Of a stretch of 64,000 bases of DNA, positions 8,490-17,217 are shown in pieces. A program made the translations under genes and the position numbers. Below the pieces are notes generated by a model. The model made no database searches and had not been told where the DNA came from. It saw nothing but the letters and a program-made list of their open reading frames with translations. The number at the start of each line of letters is the position of its first letter. Positions within the stretch are counted from its first letter, which is position 1. This stretch comes from Cytophagales bacterium (GTDB lineage: Bacteria > Bacteroidota > Bacteroidia > Cytophagales > Cyclobacteriaceae). The stretch lies in contig JAFLBR010000011.1 in assembly GCA_017303795.1 (NCBI GenBank), positions 30,166 through 94,165 on the forward strand, read 5' to 3'.

Positions 8490-8656
8490 AAGTCTAATTT
8501 TTTTCAGGATTGCCGCTAACTTCTAAATATACACAATACTGATTTATTTATCTCTGGTATTGGCCACCTTCAAAGCCTTGATAAGTGTGATGGATTGCTA
8601 TTTTCCAATATACCTGATATTAAAAGACCCTAAATGTTTATAGCCGATTTGTTTTT

Positions 8657-8664
8657 TATTTTTG
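8657..8664 (+). promoter_or_regulatory. TAnnTTTG promoter box of dgt
   Basis: A perfect TATTTTTG lies seven bases upstream of the dgt ATG (8672). As at glyS, the predicted transcription start is at the start codon, implying a leaderless mRNA. No clear TTG -33 element is seen at the expected distance. Confidence 0.55.
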
Positions 8665-8671
8665 CCCCACC

Positions 8672-9997
8672 ATGAATTGGAAACATTTACTTTCCGCGCA
8701 ACGCAGCGGGCAAAAGCAACAACTTTCTACCGAAGCATCGCGCAGCGCATTCGAGCAAGATTATGATCGGATAATTTTTTCACACCCGTTTCGCAAACTG
8801 CAAGACAAAACACAAGTACACCCGTTGCCCGAGCACGACTTTGTACATACCCGCCTTACACACAGTTTAGAAGTAAGCAGCGTGGGCCGGTCGCTGGGCA
8901 GGCGCGTGGGCGAAATTATTTTGCAACGCCATCCGGAATTGCGTACCGATTTTTCATTATTCGATTTTGGCGCCATTGTTTCGGCAGCTTCGCTTACGCA
9001 CGATGTAGGCAACCCTCCGTTTGGCCATGCCGGTGAAGATGCCATCTCCGATTTCTTTAACCATCATCCAACAGGAAAATCTTTGCAACAACATGTAAGC
9101 GATGCCGAATGGGCCGATCTCATTACGTTCGAAGGCAATGCGCAAGGCTTTCGGATTCTCAACAAGAATCAGTATGGTTTAAAACTTACGTTTGCCACGT
9201 TGGGTGCGTTTACAAAATATCCATGCCCGGCTTTGTTTCCTGATCGCGATAAGAGGAAACGCAGCCAGAAAAAGTTTGGCTACTTCCAATCGGAGAAAAC
9301 AATCTTTAATGAAGTAACCAGCACCTTGCAATTACCCAACGTGGCGAATGGTGTATGTGAGCGCCATCCGTTAACGTATCTGGTAGAAGCCGCAGATGAT
9401 ATTTGTTACAGCATAATCGATCTGGAAGATGCGTGCAGCCTGGGCCTGGTGCGGTACGAGGAAGCCAAAACACTTTTTGAAAACATCATCACCAAAAGTA
9501 AATCCAAGTTAGGCAAACTCGATCAGCTTGCCAGCCGGCAGGAGAAGATTGGATTTTTACGCGCACTGGCTATTGGCGATTTAATGGATGAATGCGCTAC
9601 GTTGTTTCTGGATAGCGAACCTGAAATTTTAGCTGGTAAGTTTAATCACGCTTTGGCGGATTTATGTCCATCCAAAGATGCCTTGAAGGCAATCATTTCA
9701 CTTTCGGTAGAGCAGATTTACAGGGCGCGGCAAGTGGTAGAGATTGAAGCGGCTGGCCACCAGGTGTTGCCGGGGTTGCTGGAAGAATTTTTAACCACAG
9801 GCATTCATACACTCGAAAACAAAAAATCGCGCAAGCATGGTAACCTTGCGTTGCTGTTGCCGGAAGATATCCGGTTAAACATTCGCCAGGCTACCGATCA
9901 TTACACGATGGCACGTTACGTTGTAGATTTTGTTTCGGGGCTAACCGACCGATACGCCATAAGTTTGTATAAAAAGATAAAAGGCTTTGCTGTTTAA
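8672..9997 (+). CDS. dgt: Deoxyguanosine triphosphate triphosphohydrolase (dGTPase)
   Basis: The 441-residue protein is a cytoplasmic HD-superfamily hydrolase that cleaves dNTPs, typically dGTP, to the deoxynucleoside and triphosphate. Metal-binding residues are visible: His64 in HTRLTHSLEVS, His110-Asp111 in SLTHDVGNPPFGHAGE, and a later Asp in EAADDICYSIIDLED. The opening ASRSAFEQDYDRIIFSHPFRKLQDKTQV is typical of the dGTPase family. dGTPases trim nucleotide pools and in some bacteria act in phage defence by depleting dNTPs. The neighbour downstream starts two bases after the stop, so they may share a transcript. Confidence 0.95.
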   Translation: MNWKHLLSAQRSGQKQQLSTEASRSAFEQDYDRIIFSHPFRKLQDKTQVHPLPEHDFVHTRLTHSLEVSSVGRSLGRRVGEIILQRHPELRTDFSLFDFGAIVSAASLTHDVGNPPFGHAGEDAISDFFNHHPTGKSLQQHVSDAEWADLITFEGNAQGFRILNKNQYGLKLTFATLGAFTKYPCPALFPDRDKRKRSQKKFGYFQSEKTIFNEVTSTLQLPNVANGVCERHPLTYLVEAADDICYSIIDLEDACSLGLVRYEEAKTLFENIITKSKSKLGKLDQLASRQEKIGFLRALAIGDLMDECATLFLDSEPEILAGKFNHALADLCPSKDALKAIISLSVEQIYRARQVVEIEAAGHQVLPGLLEEFLTTGIHTLENKKSRKHGNLALLLPEDIRLNIRQATDHYTMARYVVDFVSGLTDRYAISLYKKIKGFAV

Positions 9998-9999
9998 GT

Positions 10000-10326
10000 A
10001 TGAACTGGCTCATCCTCATTATTGCAGGTTTGTTTGAAGTAGGCTTTGCTTCCTGCCTGGGTAAAGCAAAAGAAACCACGGGTGTTACTTCGTGGTATTG
10101 GCTCGGTGGATTTTTTGTTTGCCTTACCATCAGCATGGTACTATTATACAAGGCTGCACAAACCTTACCCATTGGTACTGCCTATGCCGTATGGACGGGT
10201 ATTGGCGCGGTGGGTACAGTTTTAATTGGCATTTTCTTTTTCAAAGAGCCAGCCGATTTCTGGCGTATATTCTTTATCAGCACGCTAATAATTTCCATAG
10301 TCGGCTTAAAGGTGGTTTCGCATTGA
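10000..10326 (+). CDS. sugE: SMR-family exporter, SugE/Gdx type
   Basis: The 108-residue protein has the four-helix architecture of small multidrug resistance transporters. The conserved Glu13 lies in helix 1 (GLFEVGFASCLGKAKETTG), helix 3 carries GTAYAVWTGIGAVGTVLIG, and helix 4 is ISTLIISIVGLKVV. The W-x-G-I-G-A-x-G-T phrase and short length place it with SugE/Gdx, whose members export guanidinium with proton antiport; some export quaternary ammonium compounds. It should form dual-topology dimers in the inner membrane. It begins two bases after dgt, an unusual partnership, and no guanidine riboswitch is possible in that gap. Confidence 0.88.
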   Translation: MNWLILIIAGLFEVGFASCLGKAKETTGVTSWYWLGGFFVCLTISMVLLYKAAQTLPIGTAYAVWTGIGAVGTVLIGIFFFKEPADFWRIFFISTLIISIVGLKVVSH

Positions 10327-10387
10327 TGGTTAAGCTTTTCGCTGACAAGAACACGATTCAAAAAGCCGATTCTTAATCAAAATTCCT

Positions 10388-10395
10388 TAGTTTTG
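10388..10395 (+). promoter_or_regulatory. TAnnTTTG promoter box upstream of the RND exporter
   Basis: A perfect TAGTTTTG lies in the 111-base gap after the SugE-type gene. With a start about seven bases downstream, the transcript would have a leader of about 35 bases before the ATG at 10438. No convincing -33 TTG is visible. Confidence 0.45.
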
Positions 10396-10437
10396 GCCAC
10401 CTAAAACTAAACTGATCAACAACTTCAGCAATGGCGC

Positions 10438-12888
10438 ATGTGGTCTAAGATAGCCCTCTTAATTATCCGGTACAGAATTTCATTAATTGCGCTGATTGGT
10501 GCAATTACTGTGGTGATGGGCTATTACGCTGCGCAGGTGCAAATGAGTTACGACTTTGCCCGCACGGTGCCGCTGGAAGATCCGGAGATGATATTCTTCA
10601 ACCGCTTCAAACAACAGTTTGGTGAAGATGGCAACATGATGGCGTTGGGTATTAAAGACAGCGCCATGTATAAGCTCGAAAACTTTCAGAAGCTGAAAGA
10701 GCTGAGCAATGAGCTGCGCCAGATTGAAGGCGTAACCGAAGTGCTTTCATTGCCACAATTAAAAATAATTGAAAAAGATACGGTAGAGAAGCGGTTTAAA
10801 CTCGTACCGCTGTTTCCCGATACGCTTACCTCGCAACACCAGTTAGATAGTTTACTTGCAATTGCATTAGATCAGAAATTTTACATGGGCCAGTTGGTGA
10901 ATACTACCAATGGCGCAACCATGTTATTGGCTCCGTTAAATAAAGAGTATGCCAATTCGGCCAAGCGTATAGACATTACCAACAATCTTATCCGCCTAGG
11001 CGAAGCGTTTACGGCACAAACAAATATAAAAATTCATTATGCCGGATTGCCCTTTGTGCGTTCGGTAATGGCCGAGCAAGTGCGCAAAGAACTTTCATTC
11101 TTCCTGTATCTATCGGCTATTGTTACGGGTGTAATCATGTTGTTGTTCTTCCGCTCGGTGCGCGCAGTTATTTTCTCTATGATTATGATTGGCATTGTAG
11201 TGGTGTGGACCATCGGCACCATTGCTTTGTTTGGATTTAAAATCAGTTTACTCAGCGGACTGATTCCACCTGTAATTGTAACCATTGGAATTACCAATGC
11301 CATTTACCTACTCAACAAATACCATGTAGAGTATGTAAATCGTAAAAATAAAATGGAAGCCATACAGGTTGTGGTGAAGAAGATGGGGTTAGCTACTTTT
11401 CTTACCAACCTTACTGTGGCCATTGGATTTCTTACGCTGTTAACAACTGACATTCTGGTGCTGCGCGAGTTTGGTATTGTGGCTGGCGTTAACATTATCG
11501 CGTTGTTTGTTGTAAGCCTGATTATGATACCCGGCATACTTTCGTGGATGCCAGAGCCCAACCAAAAACACCTCAAGCATCTCGACTTTAAAATTCTGGG
11601 TGGCTTTGTAAAGCTTATTGATCTGATGGTGCATCGCCATCGCATAACTATTTATGTTGCCACATTGGTTATAACCGCACTGGCTGTTTTTGGCATGTCT
11701 AAATTGTATTCGGTGTCGTACATGGTAGATGATATTCCGGAAGACAGCGCCATTAAACGCGACTTGAAATTTGTGGAAGAAAACTTCAGTGGCATTATGC
11801 CGCTGGAAATAGAAGTTGATTTACAGACCAAACGCAGGCGTCCGTTGCAAAACCTGCGCATTGCCCGCGAGATTGATAAGTTCGAGAGTTCACTTGATTC
11901 CATTGAAGTAACATCGCGCCCGCTTTCTATCCTTAGCTTAATCAAAGCATCGCGGCAAGCGTATTATAATAATAACCCCGATCGCTATGCATTGCCGGTA
12001 TCTGATATTGAAGCCAAGTTTGTATTGGATTACTTGAAAGGCCAGAGCGATAACAGCGGGTTATTCAAATCGTTCGTAGATACCACCTATACCAAAATGC
12101 GCATTTCCATGCAGATGGCCGATATCGGTTCCATTAAAATGGATTCGTTGGTGCATCAGGTTATTGAGCCTAAGGCCGATTCGCTTGTGGCTGATCTTAA
12201 AAAAATTCTGAAAGCTGAAAGCGATTCGGTAACCGTTACCGTTACCGGGTCTTCTAAAATTTTTATTAAGGGCAACAAGTTCCTCATCGAAAATTTAACC
12301 GAGAGTTTGATTCTAGCTGGCATACTGATTACACTTTCTATGGCAATTTTGTTTGCCAATGCACGCATGATTATCATTTCGCTAATTCCCAATCTAATTG
12401 CCCTCATGATAACTGCTGGCTTAATGGGTTATTTTCATATTCCGCTTAAAGCGAGTACAGCCTTAATCTTTAGCATTACGTTTGGCATTTCGGTAGACAA
12501 CTCGATTCGGTTCTTAGCCAAGTACCGCCAAGAACTTTTGTCCAGTGGTTTTTTTGTACCCCGTTCTGTAAGCGAAAGTATTTTAGAAACCGGTAAGAGT
12601 ATTATTTATACCTCGGTTGTATTGTTTGCCGGGTTTATCATTTTTGCTTTCAGCGATTTTGGAGGCACCGTAGCGTTGGGCTTACTTACTTCTACTACGC
12701 TTATCATTTCCATGTTTACCAACCTGATTTTACTACCGGCATTAATCATGACGTTCGACAAGCCGCGCAAGAGTAAAGACCGTTTGCCCATTGATGATTT
12801 TGATAGCTCGTTCTATGGTGAGCAAGACGATGAAGCGATTGATCTGAACAAGATTAAGATTCACGATCGTAAGGGAATTTCAGAATGA
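10438..12888 (+). CDS. RND/MMPL-family exporter
   Basis: The 816-residue inner-membrane protein has the duplicated RND layout: one helix (IRYRISLIALIGAITVVMGYY), a periplasmic domain of about 190 residues, five helices (about 215-370), a cytoplasmic link with another helix near 400, a second periplasmic domain, and five helices (about 620-790). Motif-like segments GLIPPVIVTIGITNAIYLLNKYH and SITFGISVDNSIRFLAKYR occupy equivalent places in each half. It is shorter than AcrB-type pumps and fits the predicted RND exporters related to MmpL and hopanoid transporters. No membrane fusion protein or TolC partner is adjacent, so lipid or hydrophobic cargo is more likely than drug efflux, though the substrate is unknown. 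Confidence 0.9.
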   Translation: MWSKIALLIIRYRISLIALIGAITVVMGYYAAQVQMSYDFARTVPLEDPEMIFFNRFKQQFGEDGNMMALGIKDSAMYKLENFQKLKELSNELRQIEGVTEVLSLPQLKIIEKDTVEKRFKLVPLFPDTLTSQHQLDSLLAIALDQKFYMGQLVNTTNGATMLLAPLNKEYANSAKRIDITNNLIRLGEAFTAQTNIKIHYAGLPFVRSVMAEQVRKELSFFLYLSAIVTGVIMLLFFRSVRAVIFSMIMIGIVVVWTIGTIALFGFKISLLSGLIPPVIVTIGITNAIYLLNKYHVEYVNRKNKMEAIQVVVKKMGLATFLTNLTVAIGFLTLLTTDILVLREFGIVAGVNIIALFVVSLIMIPGILSWMPEPNQKHLKHLDFKILGGFVKLIDLMVHRHRITIYVATLVITALAVFGMSKLYSVSYMVDDIPEDSAIKRDLKFVEENFSGIMPLEIEVDLQTKRRRPLQNLRIAREIDKFESSLDSIEVTSRPLSILSLIKASRQAYYNNNPDRYALPVSDIEAKFVLDYLKGQSDNSGLFKSFVDTTYTKMRISMQMADIGSIKMDSLVHQVIEPKADSLVADLKKILKAESDSVTVTVTGSSKIFIKGNKFLIENLTESLILAGILITLSMAILFANARMIIISLIPNLIALMITAGLMGYFHIPLKASTALIFSITFGISVDNSIRFLAKYRQELLSSGFFVPRSVSESILETGKSIIYTSVVLFAGFIIFAFSDFGGTVALGLLTSTTLIISMFTNLILLPALIMTFDKPRKSKDRLPIDDFDSSFYGEQDDEAIDLNKIKIHDRKGISE

Positions 12889-12953
12889 AACAAAGTACAA
12901 GCTGGTAGCAAAATAAAAATATAAGCGGCTGAACCTCCATTTTTTTAAATAGT

Positions 12954-12961
12954 TATCTTTA
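12954..12961 (+). promoter_or_regulatory. Possible promoter box of the TPR kinase gene
   Basis: TATCTTTA matches TAnnTTTG in seven of eight positions. It lies 54 bases upstream of the ATG at 13016, in the 127-base gap after the RND gene. Weak evidence, because one base deviates and no -33 element is clear. Confidence 0.3.
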
Positions 12962-13015
12962 GGCGCTTTTTGAAAAACTCCCAATTTCAGATCGGCTCTC
13001 AAACTATCCTAACAG

Positions 13016-14779
13016 ATGTTACGTAGTATTTTTCTGGTTCTGACTGTTCTTGCCTCTTTTTCGGCAGTTGCTCAGGATTATTTTAGCGATAAGAAGCTTA
13101 CGGTAGAGGCATGTCTGGAGCAAGCGAAGCATTATCAGGAAACAGGTGATTTAAAAGAAGCTACCCGCTACCTGAACACTGCCGCCATGCAAGTGTGGGA
13201 AGAGCGGAAATACAACGAAGCTATTTCATTCTTTCAACAGTCTATTGACCTTAATCAGCAATTAAAAAACGAGAGCGGTATTGCTAAACTGCATAGCAAC
13301 CTGGCAATGATTTATTCAGACATGTTCGAGTTTGAAAAGTCGTTAGAATATTTTCAGCTTGCTTTGGAGTATCGGTTAAAGTATGGCGAACGCAACGAAA
13401 TAATTTCAACCCATATTAATAAGGCAGTTGTTCAAAATAACCTTAAGCGCTATAATGATGCAACCAAAAGCCTAGAGGAGGCACTTCTTTTAGCGACTGA
13501 GATAGCAGATGAATCGCAAATGAAGAGTTGTTACGGAATGTTATCCGAAACGTATGAGAAAGCGGGGAACCATAAAAAGGCAATTGAATACTTTCATTTG
13601 TATAAAACATTTCACGAGCGGGAGCAGCGCGAGCGGGTAAAATCAGTACAACGCGATGCGGAACAAGCCAAGCTAAATGCATTGCAACTAGAATTGGAAA
13701 AGAAAGAACAGGAGCTGATGCTGTTAGATGCTTCGCGCGATTTGAAAGAAGCCGAAACAGAACTGGAGCATGTGAGCTCGGATTTCAGGGCATTGTATGA
13801 TAGCAGTAGCAAACGTGACATTTTTATACAAATGCTGCAACGCGAATTAGAACTGGATGAGGCAAAGATTGCAGAGGTAGAAACAAAAAATCAGACTCAA
13901 AAACTAGTAACTGGAATCTCCGTTCTAGGTTTTATACTGATGTCATTTTCTGGAATCTTATTGTTTCGCAACTATCGTTACAAAAAGAAGACCAATGAAA
14001 AACTTAATGCCCAGAATGAGTCCATTAAACAGTTAAACGAAAGTCTGGAAGAAAAAGTAGAGAAGCGAACAGCAGAACTGCGTCAAACGCTTCATCGTTT
14101 GGAAAAAAGGAACCGTGAGCTCGATCAATTTTCGCATGTTATTTCGCATAACCTGCGTGGGCCTGTTGCCCGCATTCTGGGTTTAGGCAAGTTGATAAAC
14201 CGCGAGCAACCAGCCGATCCATTAAATCTTGAAGTATTCGATCGAACCGTACAAGCCACTAACAATCTTGATAGTGTGGTGAAAGATTTATCTATAATTC
14301 TTCAGGCCCACGATAATCAAACTATGCCCAGAGAAACAGTGGCTTTGGCGCCCTTGCTCGAATCTACCAAGGAACTATTAAAGAGCGAATTGGAGACAAC
14401 AAAAGCCACCATAACCTTCACTTGTAAAAATTCTTTAACGGTAACGGTTGTAAAGCCATACATAGAAAGCATTTTTTACAACCTGCTCTCCAACGCAATC
14501 AAATATCATTCACCCGATCGCTTGTTGCAAATACAAATTGCAGCTAAAGTGGAAGAGGGTAAATTTTTTCTTTCGATAGCCGATAATGGAAATGGGATTG
14601 AAGAGGAAAATCTTGAAAAAATATTTGAGCCCTATAAACGGCTCACCATTGATGGCGATGGTAAAGGCCTTGGTTTATATCTTGTGCGCACACATGTTGA
14701 AGCAATGGGCGGTATAATTTCCGTAACCAGCACCTTAAACAAGGGCACAACATTTACAATTGAAATACCCCAGCATTAA
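13016..14779 (+). CDS. TPR-containing sensor histidine kinase
   Basis: The 587-residue protein starts with a signal peptide (MLRSIFLVLTVLASFSAVAQ). Periplasmic tetratricopeptide repeats span about residues 28-200 (for example AISFFQQSIDLNQQLKN and SLEYFQLALEYRLKYG). A coiled coil, one transmembrane helix near 298-318 (GISVLGFILMSFSGILLF) and a second coiled coil follow. His378 sits in the atypical HisKA phrase SHVISHNLRGPVARILG. The ATPase domain shows NLLSNAIKYHS, DNGNGI and GKGLGLYLVRTH. This is the common Bacteroidota kinase type sensing extracellular or periplasmic cues through TPRs. The next gene, 13 bases on, encodes a surface-type protein and may be its input or target. No regulator gene is adjacent. 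Confidence 0.93.
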   Translation: MLRSIFLVLTVLASFSAVAQDYFSDKKLTVEACLEQAKHYQETGDLKEATRYLNTAAMQVWEERKYNEAISFFQQSIDLNQQLKNESGIAKLHSNLAMIYSDMFEFEKSLEYFQLALEYRLKYGERNEIISTHINKAVVQNNLKRYNDATKSLEEALLLATEIADESQMKSCYGMLSETYEKAGNHKKAIEYFHLYKTFHEREQRERVKSVQRDAEQAKLNALQLELEKKEQELMLLDASRDLKEAETELEHVSSDFRALYDSSSKRDIFIQMLQRELELDEAKIAEVETKNQTQKLVTGISVLGFILMSFSGILLFRNYRYKKKTNEKLNAQNESIKQLNESLEEKVEKRTAELRQTLHRLEKRNRELDQFSHVISHNLRGPVARILGLGKLINREQPADPLNLEVFDRTVQATNNLDSVVKDLSIILQAHDNQTMPRETVALAPLLESTKELLKSELETTKATITFTCKNSLTVTVVKPYIESIFYNLLSNAIKYHSPDRLLQIQIAAKVEEGKFFLSIADNGNGIEEENLEKIFEPYKRLTIDGDGKGLGLYLVRTHVEAMGGIISVTSTLNKGTTFTIEIPQH

Positions 14780-14792
14780 TTCTTAGTATTTT

Positions 14793-16457
14793 ATGAAAAT
14801 CGTTTTCTTTTTTTTGGGCATGATAAGCCTTACACAGTTGGCGTGGGCTCAACCCACGCAACCCGAGCATACAAAAAAAACGCACGTAGATAGTGCAGGC
14901 AGATATTACCAGCAAGCCGCATTACCCGTTCTATTGTTCGTGGCGCCTTCGGCCGAGGCAAAACCTGTTCAACTGAAATCAGCCGATGGTAAGCCAATTT
15001 TTCTGGAAGGGCATGGTGTGCATACGCTCCGGCATCACGATGTGGTTACCAATAGTGTTGATGCTTATTATTTGTATGCCGATGGAATAGCCCCGGTTAC
15101 ATCCATTCAACTTACAGACTCGCTCGCACAAACCAATCTCAAAACTTTGTTTAAAAATAAAGTTGCGGTTTCGCTTAAGGCAACTGATGAAATGTCGGGT
15201 GTAGAAGCAATTTATTATTCGGTTAATAGTAGTGCCTACCAACCATACCAACCTATTGTATTAGGCGAAGGCAATTACAGCTACTATTATTATTCTGTTG
15301 ACAAGACAGGCAATGCAGAAAAACCTCAGGTTCAAACTTTTAAGGTCGATGCCTCGGCACCTAAAACATTCCATAATATTGTGGGAATATCTTCGCAGAA
15401 GGTAATCTCAACCGCTTCTACTATTTACTTAACCGCTACCGATTCTATGGGAGGGGTGGCTCAAACGTTTTATAAAATCGATAAAGAAAAATTCAAATTA
15501 TATCCGGGCGGAAATATCGCGTTTCAACAATTGACAGATGGTGAGCATACGCTAACGTATTACTCGGTTGATAATGTGGGCCACAAAGAAGCTGAAAAGT
15601 CGGTAAGTTTTTATTTTGATAAAACCGCACCCATTATGTCGGCTGACGTGTTGGGTGATAAATTTTTAGTAGGAGAACGCGTCTATTTTTCTGGCCGAAC
15701 CAAATTAAAACTCACAGCCATAGATAATAAATCTGGAATAAAAGAAGTAATGTATTCGATGAATAACGAGCCCTATCAGACTTATGCAGATCCCTTCTAT
15801 CTGCCTAACAGATCGGGCATACATAATGTAAGGTACTATGCCATTGATAACACCAACAATAAAGCAAACGACAACTTCGCACAGAGTATAGGTGTAATCT
15901 ATCTTGATTTAACTGGCCCCGCTTTGGCTCACAGTTTTACAGGCCCAACATTTGTAAAAGCCGACACGGTATTGGTTAGTCAACAAACCAAAATTACGCT
16001 AACAGCAACCGATCCGGAATCGGGACTAAAGAAAATTGCTTACAGTTTTGATAACGACCAAAATGAAACTCCCTATACAAACAAGCCACTGGAAGTTAAG
16101 CGGCACGGCCTTCATACATTAACCATTTTTGGTTATGATAATGTGAATAATAAGAATATGAAATCGGTAATCTTCTTTTCAGATTCGCACGGCCCCGAAA
16201 TTCATGAGCGATTTACAGTGGCCGCTGGTGCTGAAGGCAAGTATCCATCATACACCAACATTTATTTATCGGCCACCGATGCTGAGGTTGGCGCAGGTGA
16301 AATCTGGTATACCGTTAATGGTGGTAAGTCGCAACTGTATGCGGCTCCAATTAAAGGCTTTGATAAGAACAAACATTACACGCTTAAAATAAAAGCACTC
16401 GATCTGCTTGGTAATGTTTCAGAGAAAACGGTGGAGTTTAAAACGGATCGGTACTAG
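14793..16457 (+). CDS. Exported protein with repeated Ig-like (OmpL47-type) domains
   Basis: The 554-residue protein has a signal peptide (MKIVFFFLGMISLTQLAWAQ). After about 110 residues come four to five imperfect repeats of 90-100 residues. Each contains a phrase such as LTATDSMGGVAQTFYKID and ends with YYSVDNVGHKEA, YYAIDNTNNKA or FGYDNVNNKN before a short DKTAP/DLTGP linker. This matches OmpL47-type beta-sandwich domains of bacterial surface proteins. No sorting domain, lipobox or membrane anchor is visible at the C-terminus, so it is probably periplasmic or secreted. It follows the TPR kinase by 13 bases, so both probably belong to one operon. Ligand unknown. Confidence 0.8.
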   Translation: MKIVFFFLGMISLTQLAWAQPTQPEHTKKTHVDSAGRYYQQAALPVLLFVAPSAEAKPVQLKSADGKPIFLEGHGVHTLRHHDVVTNSVDAYYLYADGIAPVTSIQLTDSLAQTNLKTLFKNKVAVSLKATDEMSGVEAIYYSVNSSAYQPYQPIVLGEGNYSYYYYSVDKTGNAEKPQVQTFKVDASAPKTFHNIVGISSQKVISTASTIYLTATDSMGGVAQTFYKIDKEKFKLYPGGNIAFQQLTDGEHTLTYYSVDNVGHKEAEKSVSFYFDKTAPIMSADVLGDKFLVGERVYFSGRTKLKLTAIDNKSGIKEVMYSMNNEPYQTYADPFYLPNRSGIHNVRYYAIDNTNNKANDNFAQSIGVIYLDLTGPALAHSFTGPTFVKADTVLVSQQTKITLTATDPESGLKKIAYSFDNDQNETPYTNKPLEVKRHGLHTLTIFGYDNVNNKNMKSVIFFSDSHGPEIHERFTVAAGAEGKYPSYTNIYLSATDAEVGAGEIWYTVNGGKSQLYAAPIKGFDKNKHYTLKIKALDLLGNVSEKTVEFKTDRY

Positions 16458-16463
16458 CAAAGC

Positions 16464-17084
16464 TCAAAGCCGCACGTAATTGCTCTCATCTTCTTGTTCG
16501 GGTAACTCAAACACCTCGGTTAAATCTATGGTTAGTCCGGGTAAAGTTTTAGGCTGTACATTATCAGTCCGTACATAAGGTTTTAGAATGCCTTCGTATT
16601 TTCCCATATCGTTTAGCGTGTAAACCAAAACGGTTTGCTCGCCAGGGTGTACCACCCAATATTCATTTACTCCGGCTTCTTCGTAAACTTCAAATTTTTC
16701 GTTCAGGTCTTTTGCCGAAGTGTGCTTCGATAGAATTTCAATTACCCAATCGGGCGCACCCAAACAACCACGCTTATCAATTTTGGTTGGGTCGCAAATC
16801 ACACAAATGTCGGGTTGTACTACAGTTATAATATCTTCATTGGCTTTGCTCTTTCGGGGAAGGCGAACATCAAAGGGGGCTGAGAATACTTCGCATTTTT
16901 TCTTCTTCAGAAAATATTTGATGAAGCCGAATAAATTGCCGGAAATTCTTTGATGCCTTGACGTAGGCGCTGGAGACATTTTATAAATCTTGCCCCGGAT
17001 TAACTCTACCATTTCGGGCAAATCCCATTTCAAATAATCGGCATACGTGTAACTAAGACTTAAATCCGGCTCCTCTGCTTTCAT
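16464..17084 (-). CDS. Uma2-family (DUF820) PD-(D/E)XK nuclease-like protein
   Basis: The 206-residue protein has the Uma2 order of motifs: YLKWDLPEMVELIRGKIYKM near the N-terminus, HQRISGNLFGFI, VVQPDICVICDPTKIDKRGC with the catalytic-type Asp, and GAPDWVIEILSKHTSAKDL with the Glu of the PD-(D/E)XK site, then KFEVYEEAGVNEYWVV. These proteins are abundant in some bacteria, often in many copies, and their target is unknown. It is convergent with the Ig-like gene (six bases apart) and divergent from ileS, with a 7-base-periodic repeat in the shared upstream gap. Confidence 0.85.
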   Translation of the reverse strand: MKAEEPDLSLSYTYADYLKWDLPEMVELIRGKIYKMSPAPTSRHQRISGNLFGFIKYFLKKKKCEVFSAPFDVRLPRKSKANEDIITVVQPDICVICDPTKIDKRGCLGAPDWVIEILSKHTSAKDLNEKFEVYEEAGVNEYWVVHPGEQTVLVYTLNDMGKYEGILKPYVRTDNVQPKTLPGLTIDLTEVFELPEQEDESNYVRL

Positions 17085-17107
17085 ACATTAAAATTAACAC
17101 ACCTCTT

Positions 17108-17181
17108 CCAATCCTCAATGCCAATTACCCAATGCCTGATACCCCAATCCCTAATGCCTAATTCCCTTCTTCCCAATCCCC
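17108..17181. repeat. Degenerate 7-base tandem repeat between Uma2 gene and ileS
   Basis: Reading in steps of seven gives units such as CCAATCC, TCAATGC, CAATTAC, CCAATGC, then CTGATAC, CCCAATC, CCTAATG, CCTAATT. About ten units are related to a (C/T)CAATNC word. The repeat fills most of the gap between the two divergent genes and ends about 20 bases before the probable ileS promoter. It contains no open frame of interest. The same 7-base period recurs elsewhere in this window. Confidence 0.65.
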
Positions 17182-17217
17182 AAAATGTCCTAAATTGCGG
17201 CCTTATTTTGGGTAACC

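Noticed and set aside
17085-17217. Small RNA or riboswitch upstream of ileS (T-box)
   Set aside because: The gap is filled by degenerate 7-base repeats, with no T-box sequence, specifier loop or terminator; Bacteroidota usually lack T-boxes.
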